Of a DNA stretch of 64,000 nucleotides, positions 9,798 through 21,700 are shown piece by piece. How positions within the stretch are numbered: the stretch's first letter is position 1; each line of letters begins with the position of its first letter. The notes beneath the pieces are model-generated. The model was not told the DNA's origin and searched no databases. It was given only the letters and a program-made list of their open reading frames with translations. The stretch lies in contig NC_087068.1 of NCBI RefSeq assembly GCF_963678635.1, positions 45,179,013-45,243,012 on the forward strand, given 5' to 3'. Made by a program: the position numbers and the translations under genes. The DNA comes from Symsagittifera roscoffensis. Lineage: Eukaryota > Xenacoelomorpha > Acoela > Convolutidae.

Positions 9798-12700
9798 TCA
9801 AGCTTTTGTGCAATCGTTCTCATCAGTCGGGTTGCTTGGCGCAGGACCGACTTTGTTGTTCTTAGCGCCCAAAACGGGTAACTCCAGTGTCGGTTTTAAA
9901 GCAATGTTCGATAACAAATTCGGTGCCAAAAATTGCGCTTGCGATTCCAAATCCACAATTTCTAGTCGACATAAAATGCACGAGTTGTAAATTTCGAAGC
10001 TGCAAGGAATGCAAAACGTGGCTTTAATTGTGATTTCTTGGCAGTTTATAAAGTGATCGCTGCACTCTATCTTTTTATGTCGCCCCCAACCGGTCCTGCG
10101 ACATGCATAGCAATAGCCATGCACACCTCGCGACATTTTCGAAATTTTCCTCACTATTCCGAATTCCAGGAACTGCTTCCGCGTTTTGTCTTCTTGGAAG
10201 CTTCTGAGCACATTCTGAGCTATAATCATTTCACGGTTTTCGATCTGATACGTCAGTTTGTTCACGAGGTAATGCAATCTTGAAGTTTCAGATCCTTCAA
10301 AGAACATTCCGCATATAACATGTCTGAATCTTAGGACCCAAGTTTGGGCAATGATAGTGAAATAAAACAGCACAAAGCAGCTCAAAACACACATGTTAAC
10401 CAAAAACTCACGGTCGGGTTTGACTGGATCTGGTAAACATTTTTCGTTGCTAGTAACAGTAGTTAAGTTACTAGCGAAATGGTATGACTCCAAGAATACT
10501 TCTATAATACCTTTCATGAATCCATCGCCTTCGACATTGACGACGAAAAGGGTGCTACCTTCAAACTCAACTTCAGACTCCCCGTAATCTCGAATCATAA
10601 CTAACGTGTAGTAGAAAAAGGCGTTGAAAAATAAAATACACAACGCGGTTGAAGTGTACACAGCAGAAGTTATCAAACTGTAGAAAATTCTTTGGTTCTC
10701 GGTCGTAGTTCGTTTCCATTGCCAAATTCTGACTAGTTTTCTAACCTCAGATCTTCTCAGAGTTCTTTTTCCGTCTGTCAGATACTTTTCTAAACTTTCG
10801 TTCAAGTAATGGTTATCGAAAGATGTATCTTGAACGTATTCCGAAATGTATTTGTAAGCTTTGTGGAGTATTGTCAAAAAGTATAGGGCCATTATAATCG
10901 ACAAAATTTTTGAGCCCATTTCAAGTATGGGTCGCAATTTTTGAAAACTTTCCACAATTTTCTGTTCGATTTCAGAAGCATTTGAACTTTGCTTAGACGT
11001 TCCATTTGCTTCGAAATTGTAGTCGACTTTGTAGTAAAACTGCTCAATAACGAGGTCGGCGGCTTTTCGCGCCGACTTCGCCGCCCCTTCCGCGAGGTCC
11101 TTGCTAGCTGTTGCGGGGTAGCAGGTGGAAACACTACCCAAATCACTGGTCCCCTCGCAAAAGGAGGTAAAGTTCATACACGTGTCTTCCGGATTGTGAC
11201 TTGATGCTAGAGATGGCCCATATAATTTAAAACCGAATTACGCAACAGCGCTGCTGTATAAAGTAACTTTCAATTTACAGCTATTACCTATAAGCTCAGA
11301 AGAAAAAGATTTTACACCCGTAAAAATTAGAGCGCGCTCAAAAATTTTCTTTTCACTTAAGGTTTGGTACAGATTGGGTAAGTACCAGTACGCTCCTTTA
11401 ATATAAAAACAGTTTTTTGCTTTTTTTTGCAAATAAAAACAAATAGTTAAGTTGAGCGCATTTTTGAGGAGGAAAATTTGCAAACTTTGCATGCTGTGTT
11501 TCACAATTAATAACCCTACATTGACATTACAGCACTGTCCTGTACAGAGCTATAATATTAATGTCCATCTCTACTTGATGCAGTTCTTGGAGTGTTTCTC
11601 TGGGTATCTTCATTTTTGTCGGCCGTTCTCTTTCTCCGCTTCTTTACTGGAGGGCAACTTCAACGGCATTTGATTTCAATTTGATGTTTTTATAGTTTGA
11701 AAGAAATAAGACAAAAATATGGTCCAGTTCCTGTCCAAAGTAGATCTCCAAAAAAACCAAAGTTGTTATAATTTTTTCATAGCATTAACTTAATTCGAAA
11801 AGACAGTATCAACAAGTTTACCGTATTTTCAAAATCATGATCTAATTTTGTCAGCTCATAAAATTAAAAGAAAACTATAGAATCAATTTGAAATCAAAGT
11901 TTTTACGGCATGTCAGGGAGGCAAAGCCCTCTAAACACAAAACATCGAGTTTTCACAAAAATGTAGCTAAATTCAAGAAAATTAATACAAAGTTTATCAG
12001 TTTTTTTTTTTGTTTTCATCTTCTTTAAATGCGACTAACTAAGTTTCAAATACACTTTGGACGACAAGAAATAACTCGAAAATATTTCATGACTTACGTC
12101 TCGCCATTGGGATCTGTTATTTGTTCATCCTCTTTTTGTCTAAAACAGAATGCGATTTTACTCCCAAAGCTTTTGGGTAACATTTCTGGGAACTTTAAGG
12201 CCAAGTATTTGAGCCATCCCATGAGATGTTTTTTGTATGGTACGCTTAGTTATGAATAATGAATACAATGACGTCGAGATGTTTTAATGTCATTTGATTT
12301 AATTAACAAATGCCTAATAAAGGATGCAAAAGTAGCGCGCAAGATGATAATCTTAGGAAAAACGTTTCAAATTTAGGGCTACCATATGAGTTAGGACTGC
12401 GGTGTAACTCATAGAGTAATTTCGGATAGGGTACACCGTCTGCTCGTCACGCTATCTTATTTTCGGCCGGATAGATTCGTGCAACTTCTTAGTCTAATAC
12501 CGATCCTAATCTTACTCTTATACTATCTAGTCTCAGGTTGTTTAACTAGTCTCTGCTAGGCTCAATAGATCTAGGGTATACTGGTTTATTGCGGCTGCTG
12601 AAGTGCTCGGGAGAGTCCAACTAATTTCTAAGTTAAATTCAAATCTCTCTGGTGCTGAAATTACAAGTAACTTCAGCACTTACAAATAAGTGGGTTGTTA

Positions 12701-15700
12701 GTTAGATGGATCATGATTGGTTAATATTAAATACTTTACATTGGTAAAACATTTAATTTATCCAATCATAAAATATAGTTTAGATCAGGTTCCACCCATC
12801 CGGGTTTTACAGAGTTTTTTAGAACAGTTCTTTTGTAGTTCAAGGATGGATGATGGACGTTGGTATTTGGCGAACATCATTTTTCTTTTGTTTCCTTTTT
12901 GTTAAGGAAGTTCCAGGGATCTGGAATTGAGGACACAAGACGTTGTGTTCTTCTTGTGACAACGACTGAGTCTCTGCAACAGCATCAATTCTGGTTTCAG
13001 AATGGTTGGCTATGTCAGGTTTTTCTGTTCTTCGGAGAGAACTTCTTTTGTGTTTGATCTAGCTCGGGAATGGCGTGGAGATTGTGCGTGGAGGGGATGC
13101 CTGGTTACTCGGATCTGTACGTATACTTGAACATCGAGGTGGTCATTGGTCTAGTTCAATGAAGTCCTTTTCTGCGAGGTCAAGTCGTACTCTAAATCCT
13201 TTGAGTTGTGATTGTGAGCGGCATATCGATTATAGTTGGTCATTCTCTCTCGAGTGTAGTGAGGTCGTCTTGTCTTTTGATGTTCGTCCTTGGTGTTGTA
13301 TTCTGATCTATATATTGCATCATGTGATTTTACATTTTATAAAACTTTTATTAATTTAATATTTTTTAATTATGATTTTAGTTAGTTGTTTTCACAAAAG
13401 CTTTTTGTTTTAGTTCGGTTATTTTGAAGAGTTACTCACCCTTGAGTAGCTCTTATTAAAAATAAAGGTGTGGTCACAAAGCGTGGATGTAGCACGGTGG
13501 GTTAGGCCGGCTATAGAGCATGCTCAGGACGTCCTTTCCTGGTGGGTTAGGCCAGGTGTGGGAGTATGATTTCATGCGGTTTTTATGAGGGGTCCTGTTA
13601 TGTGACAACATTTTATGTTGGGTTTGTTGTGGTTTTACTTATGTTTTGTTGGTTATGTACTTTTTCCAAAAAGCAAATTGTTTGTGGTATGGGTTTGTCT
13701 TTTGACTTTTTTGTGTTTTATTATTTCTTTCTAAGACTTTGTAATAGTCTTCAAAAGAATAAATTATCTAGTTTTAAACTGGGTTAATCCGGTTTGGGTA
13801 CCGTTGGTTTCCTTTTCTTAGTCATGCTGTTATTTTATGATTTGTGGTATTTAGTAAGCTGCGTTGGTTAGTTTTGTTTAGTATATGATTCCTTTCCAAC
13901 CGGGTTAAAGGAAAGTTTGAAACTTGTTATTATTTGTTAGAGTTGTTGAGTGTGAAAACTTGAAACTGAAATTCATTATTTTAAACAATTCTTCGTGGGC
14001 GAGCTGTGCGAGTGTGGATAGAATTTCTGTGCGAATGAATGAAAATATCAAAAGGTTAGTACTGCAATTGCATTTTATTAATTTACTGCATAGAATTTGG
14101 AAATTTACTGCCAGTAATGGGGGAATTTTAAGATACAAATTTTCATCATATGTAGATTTACTGCTTTTAGGGGAAAATTTTATAAATTAATTTACTGCAT
14201 TGGTATTATATTTATTTAATTGTTGGTGCAAAAGTTAAATAGGGTTTTAAATAGTTTTGAAGAAGTTTGCTATTTTTTTTTTTCTTTTGTGAATTTTTCA
14301 GATGATTGAAGATGAAGGCTAAAAATCTAAAGAAAACATGAATAAGGAATGGTGAGTTTTTCAATATTTTAATTAGTTAGTAATATTCATTTAGTTCATA
14401 CTTACCTGTTAGTCGTCGGGGAAAAAACCGTGGGGGAAGATATCGTGAATTAGTTCTGAAGTTGTTAGTAGTTTAGCTAAGATGCGGATGATATTTTTAG
14501 TTTGAAGTAGTGGCCAAAGCAATTGAAGTGCCTTAATAGTGGTTAGTTCTTCAGTGCCTACTGCAAACTCATAAGGTGTGTTTTGGATTAAGTTATATAA
14601 CTTGTGGTTAAATTTAGTGTTGTGGATGAATTCTAAAATGGGGATTTCTATAGGCTGTACAAACTCGTGCGGGATAAGGAAGGGTCGGGATTCTTCTGCG
14701 TTGAAGGTCTTGGTGATGGGGCAGAAAATATACATTTGGGTTATGGGGTCATAATTACGAAGAATACCATGAAGGTTAGTATTTTTAATACAATATGTGA
14801 AATTTAGGAAATACGGTGAAGTGTATTTTGAATTGATGAATTGAAAGCGATGGTGTGGTTGTCTAGAGGGTGTGTGGAGGTCAAAGTGATTTTGGATGAA
14901 ACGATAGTAACTGTATGTATGTGTTTGTTTAGTTCGCAACATAATATCGTGTGAGCAGTGTAAATCTCTTTCGTGTGGTGCAAGGAAATGAAAGGTTAGT
15001 GAAAAGATTTGGAAGCGTTCTTTAAAACTTTCGTACGCTTGTGTGCTTGTTAGTGCTTCTGAAATAATGTGATCAAACTTTCGGTCGAAGATGTTTAGTG
15101 TAAATACATATGGTGTCTTGATGAAAAATTTCTCGGTGATTTGTGGGTTAGCGAAGCGATCGTCGTCTAAGAATTGATCTTGGTTAGCTCTGATGATGTT
15201 GTGATCATAGTATTCTAGTGTGTATTCGTTAGCTCTAGGTGCAGTGTGTATTTTTAGTGATTTTTTATATCCAACGTAAGTAAATTGTCTAGCGGTGAGT
15301 GGTGTAGTTAGTCGATATAGCATGTCTTTGTTTCGGTCTATATCAATGGATGTGTTAGTTAAAGGTAAGCAAAGAGGGTTAGTGAAATGATAGTATGAGG
15401 TCCAAGAGAGAGTGGGCATTAAAACGTATTCGTCTACAAAGTTGCGTGTTTCGTTAGCGTCATGAGGGGTGTTTAAGGTGTATTGTGGAAATGAGGGTAA
15501 AGTGATGGCTAAAAATTCTCTAGTGTTAGTATGTTGGGGGTGGTTGATGTATTCTCGGGCTGTTCCTGGTTTTGCTGGGAAAGGATGGTTGGGGAACTTT
15601 CTTTTAAAAGTGCGATAAGCTCTATTAGTGTTGAGTGAGGATTCAGTTGATGTGGATGATGGTGCTAATGATTCGGTATAATTTGAAGAGGGTGTAGGGG

Positions 15701-18700
15701 GATTGGATGAATTTGTAGTGGAGGAGATTTGGTTTATGGTCGGGGTGTTAAGGTGGTAGGGTTGTTGTTGGAGGGTAATAAAATTGTCTAGCTCTGGGGA
15801 GATTCGGGGGGTGTCTGGAGATGATTGGTCAGAATGGTATGAGGAGTAGGTTGGGGTAACTTGGGAAGCATAAGAGGGTGTAGGAGTGATTGGGTCAGGG
15901 TTATTTGATAATATGGGTTGAAAAGGAGGTTGAGAAAAATGAGAAGGGTTATGAAAATTATTGGATGGAGATGGTTCTGAGTCGGCAAATTCGTCGGGGG
16001 TTTCAATATTCGGGTTATTTAGCTGTGAAATGGAGTATAAAACTGAAATTTGTGAGTTAGTGTCGGAATTCATGCCTGATGTTACATTGCTAGATGGAAA
16101 ATCGGGTGGCGGAAAAGCAAAAAGTGGTATTATTGGGATTGAAGAGGTAAGGTTGGTTGGATGGGAATTTGATCGATGGAGTGATCCAAGTTGGCGGCTC
16201 ATCGTGGGCTAAAAAAATTATTATTTTGAGATTGAAAAGCGGTGGTATGGGGCTGTTCAATAATTTGTTCATAAGTATTATCATCTTGTGATGGATGTGT
16301 CATTATATGTTGGACGGGACTTTGTGATGTGGTGAGTCGAAAATTTGGATTATGTGTGATTGCTAAATTTCTAAAATTTCGCGGGGCTAGGGATAGTGGA
16401 TGGTTATTTGGTAGGGGTGGTAATTGTGGTGCCGTTGGCTGTGTGTCGACATTGTTATGTTCTTCGTCGTATGTATTTTGTCGTGTTGTTATTTTTGTGT
16501 TATATTCTTTTATTTGTGCGTCTAAAAGAATTTTGTTTATAGATGTGGAAAAAATTCCAAAAAATCCTGCAAAGAGTATGCGTGCTACGCTTGCTTGTCT
16601 GTTTACTTGTGTGTGTATAGCACATGTATTGTAGATTCCTTTTAAGAGTGAGAAAAGAAATCCAATAAAGTTAAACATTGCGTATAAAATAGTCAATTTT
16701 TCTAAGATGTAGTAGGGCCATCCTAGAAAATCTAGGATCTCATTTTTGAGTGTAACAAAGCTAAAAATGTTAATTGGTGATATATCTTGGGGACGGTATT
16801 TTTCGCCGTTTAGATATATATAATCTTTTATGTCTTTAAAATATCCGCTATAGTCTTGCGTGTAGATATCGGCAAATCCTGCGGTTTCTGCAAGTTTGCG
16901 TAAGTTTTGGTCTATTGATTGTCTTTGTATAGTGTCCATTTGTGTTAATAATTCTTGGAATTGTTGTGTTCTAATGTGATGTTGAATATCTGATTTTGAA
17001 TAGATTCCTATTGATTGTAAGTCTATATTTGGGTTTCGAGCAATAGCGCGAATGCTTTCTGGTGAAAATTTTTTGAGTGATTGCATTAATGTGGGATATG
17101 GAGTGAGAAGATAATATTTGTTTTCATCAGGGTTTAGTTGTACTACATTGTGGCTATTTTCTGATCCACATGGGACTGCGGTATCCCAGAAATATGTTCT
17201 TCGTGAAAGTGTATCCACGAAATGTACTTTATTCTTATAAAAGATAGGAATTCTTTTATAACATCGTTTATCTTCAAAAACGTATAGTGGTGATACTTTT
17301 TTAGTACAAGTATAAAACCATAAGATGTTTCCTTCGTAGTCTAAAAAATTTGATCTATTTCCTGATAATAAGTATCCTGCGTAGGGTATTTTTAATACTG
17401 CTAGTGCAAGTGATTGTAGTATTTGTGTTCGTTCTAATTCGCATAGTTGATGTAGTGTTTCTAATTCAGAGAGTGACATTTCTTGAAAAATGCGGCTAAT
17501 TGTATAGTCTAGTTTCATATCCAAATGAATATCATAGTGGATATTACCAAAATATGTAGTATTCATTAGTGATAATTCTTGTAAGCGTGTGCTTCTGGTG
17601 TCATAAGGTTTTAGATGTCCACCAGGTTGTCCGTTGCTTTTTTCAAAATTAACTGGTATATAGGATGTTCCTTCGTTTAGAGGATGACCTGTGGCGTATG
17701 GGTCGATTTTTACTTTACCAGTGGTCATGTCGAATCCTTTTTCATATTCAACTAATATTTCAGAGTATTGTGTTCTGTGAAGTGGATTCCTGTATTTACA
17801 TGCAAGTTCTGTTTCTTGATATATTTGAAAACGTGTCAATTTATTTTCTATATTGTCTATGTTTCGAAAATCGGAACTTAGTTTGCGTGATGGATGGACT
17901 TGTTCATATGGAATTGATTGTATGAAATATTTTTCGTGAAATTTTATCATACGAGCGTGTATTTTTGCTACTTGAAATGTTGTACATGTGTCTTCGGGGA
18001 ACCAAACAATTGTTGCTTGTGTTCTCGTTGTAGGGTCGCAATATCCTTGATCATTTTTACAAGGTAGTCGGATTCCTTGATAGATCATTGTATTATCAGA
18101 TAAATCTCGTGTGAGTTGTATTTTTTCGAGTTGTATTTTCCAATCGAAAAACATTATTTCTTGGTATCCTTTATTTTTTGTGTCTGCTTTGCAGTTTGAT
18201 GGGTTATTTATACCAATGTGTGGTATCCAGTGTTTATCATGTAGGTCATAGGTTAATCGTCCGTGTGCGCCGTTATACGGGTATTTTTCGTCTAGTCTTA
18301 TATGTCCTTGGTGTCTTTCAAGTTGTGATTGATGTACAGAGTCTGAAAAAACTTGAAAATTAACTAATTTTCTTTGGGAGTTTTTATTTTTTGTGATGTT
18401 TAGTCTAAGTAATTCATTTTTACAATCGTCGGGATTGAGATGTAAAAGACGTTCTATATTACTTTGGTAGAATGATTCATGGTCAAGTCGGTTTTTGTTT
18501 CCGTTCGAGACTTGTGAACAATGTACTTTCTTTTCGGAAAATGTTGCTGTGAATTTATAACCTGTAACTGTTGTTGCTCGGGCTTTTGAATAGAGTGTTG
18601 CTATTATATCTGTGGTTTCTATAGCTTGTGGTTCTGTTTCACATTGTGATACCTGATTGATTGCATATTTATGTAGTGTTTTTTGTTCATTTTCTTCGCA

Positions 18701-21700
18701 ATCGTAATGTGTTACTAATAAATCTTGTGGTCCTGTACGAGGGGAAGGGTTTATATTTTGATTTGAGGTTATTAGAAAAAGGGTTTGGAGAAAAATTAAT
18801 AATTTTAGAATATACATGTGTATGATAATCCTGAGTATGGATTATAAAATGTAATGTAACCAATTGTGTTTTTAGTGTATCTGTCGTATTTGTATATTAC
18901 TTCAGTAGTTATAAACGGTGGTGGTAGTGATTGAGCTGTTATGTTAGGTGGATTTAATGGGTAGGGATGTTGGGTAATATTATTTAACTTAACTGTGATT
19001 TCAAATTTTAATTGTAAACTGTTTTGTTGGAGTATTTGAATATTGTGATCACGGATATCGTTGTGAATATCTTGGCGATATTGTAATCTATTAAGTGCCC
19101 AGTTATGAAGGCGGTTACTTTCTTGATGTTGTCCAAATAGTGGTGGAGGTGCTGTGAATGTATTCCAATCTAATCTTAAAGGAATATTTATTGATGATTG
19201 TTCTCGATATCTGGCGTCGAGATTATTTGGAAAATTTAAGTTAAAGGGTAGTGGTGAAAATTGACTTATTGATGGTGTTGATGGTAGTGATAATGTTTCT
19301 GGTAGTGATGAGGATGTTGTTGTATCCGTAGAAATATCTATGGGGTCATTGACTAAATTTGGTTCACCTTGTGTGAATGAATTTGTAGTCCAATATGGCA
19401 GTCGTGATGTTAGGTTTGGGGGGTTAAAGGGATTTTCACGTATCTGTTCAGATGTTGGTGTTGAACCTAAGTAGTCTGAAGGTAGACTTGAAGTGCTTCG
19501 TTGTGAAAAAAGTGTAGGAGTTTCTGGTGTGATACCAGTGGTGTTTTCTGGAGTGGTTTGTGTTGGGGATTGAGGTATATCAAAATGAACTCGGGGAGTT
19601 TGAAAATTTCTATTTCGTCGAGGATGTATAATTTGTCTATTTATTTCTGCTGTGTTTTGGTTTTGACTAAGGTTTCGTATTCTACTTAGTTCTTGTGGTA
19701 GTGTTGGGTAAAGATTATATGTTGGTTCACTTAGGGATGCTTGTCGTTGAACTGGTTCTAGTGGTTCAGATAAACGAGCGTGCCTTTCTTCAAAGGTGTA
19801 TGGATTGTCTTGAAAAGAAATTCGTGTAGATGTTTGAGGGTTTTGAGTAGTTGAAGGTGGTGTTGGATTATCTTGGGATGATGTCGGTGAAGACTGATTC
19901 TGTGACTGTTGGGTAGCAATTTTTGATGGATTTTTGAATTGTTAATTTAGTGAGAAATTTTGTGTTTATTATAATATTCTTCCAAAAAAAGAATTAGAAG
20001 GATTGTTGCTAGGGCAAATGTGATGATTGCTTTCTTTATACATTTACATATGGTCAAAATGAGGGATGATAAAAATGTTATGAAAATTACAAACAATAAA
20101 AAAATATCAGTTCTACTGAAAATTGTTCGTATCATTTAGACAAGTTGTTAAAATCGTACCTGTGGATATATTCAAGGGTTTTGGAAAGTTGGAGGAATAG
20201 TTCAATTATTGTGTAGAAAATTAAAAAAATGTTACAAAAAATTATTATGATTATTAGAAAAGATTCGATGATATCAAAAAGAAAGATTATAAAGACTTGA
20301 AGTATTGAAAAAAAATGTTTAAAATTGATAAATATTTGAGCGACTGTTTGAGAGAAAAGCATTTAAGAAATGATCTCTTTGTCGAATATTTTTTGCTGTT
20401 TGAGGCGATTTTCTAGTGTGGTCGAATTATTTATTAGTTTTTTGACAAGTGGGTTGAGTTTCGTAAAAAATTGTTGGGGGCAATTTTCATGGTGACTGGG
20501 AGGTCGTCTTTTTCTTTATTTTTGTTTGTCAAATGATCCGGGGTATGGTGAGATTTTTATACTTTAGGCTAATTAAAATCTTCATTTTGTGACTTTAGGC
20601 TAAGTTATCAAATTTGTTTTGGGGGTATTCGTGGTCTGAGTTGGGGAAATATTGTTGATCTTTGGGTTATTAGATAAGGGAGGGGTACGGTATTATGGTG
20701 ATATTTATTTTAGCTGTCAAGTTGGAGTGGTTTGCTTATTTTTGACCTGGAGGTTGTAAAGTTATAGTTAGAGATGTGCCTGGAGTTCTAGATTATTTGT
20801 CTAATTGATCTTAGTTTGAGTTAGAGAAAGTGGCGGATTGGATGAATCCTATTGGTCTATTTTGAACTAGAATTGTTGCGTACTTGTGAGCATGTTATTT
20901 TGAAAAATGGAAATGAAAAATGTTACGGAGGTTTCAAGATTGTGAAGTATAAAATTTTAAAATTACTTTTTAAATTCTACTTTCTTTAATATTTTAGATT
21001 GGGGGATGAACATTTTGTAGTTTTTACGTGGTTGATTTCGGAGTCTTGTTGTCTTTCTATGTTCTGATTTGTCTATTTCTTCTTGGGGTATTATTTGTTC
21101 TGTCATTTTTCTATTTTTTCTTTGTTTTGGAGATTCTTTATGGTTTTGTGTATTGTTTTTGGTAGCGATTGGTTTTGTGTTTTGATTTTCGGTGGGGTTA
21201 TCATTTTGTTCTGTGTTTTTCAGATGTGGTTCGTTTTGAATAATTTTTAATCCTGTGAAAGAATATAATTGGGTTAATTCGCGGAGTGCGTATTCTTTTG
21301 GGTAATAAGGTAATAGGTTGTTTCGATGCTGAACGATTTCTTTTTTGTTTGAGTCGATAATTTTATATGTGACATCTGTGGGTTTTGCAATTATTTGATA
21401 GGGTCCTTTTCGGAGGGGTTGTAATTTTTTAGAAATTCCTTTTTGAGTATTAAAATTAGGTATTAAAACAAATGTTCCAATTTTTAAATCGGAAGCTGGT
21501 GTAAAACGTGAATTGATTTGTTCATTTATGTTTTGTCTTTGTAATAACTTTTTCGTTATTTTTTGGTAAATTTCATTGTGTTTCTTATCTCTATTTAAAA
21601 TCCATTCGGTGTGTGTACCGGAGGCTAATTTAAGAATTTGTGGGTGATGAAAATGATCTTCATCGTGTGTATGTAAAGGTAGGTTATAACAAATTGAGTC

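Noticed and set aside
12860..13787. Several plus-strand frames in the retroelement 3' region
   Set aside because: Short, Phe/Cys-rich, antisense to the element and without domains.
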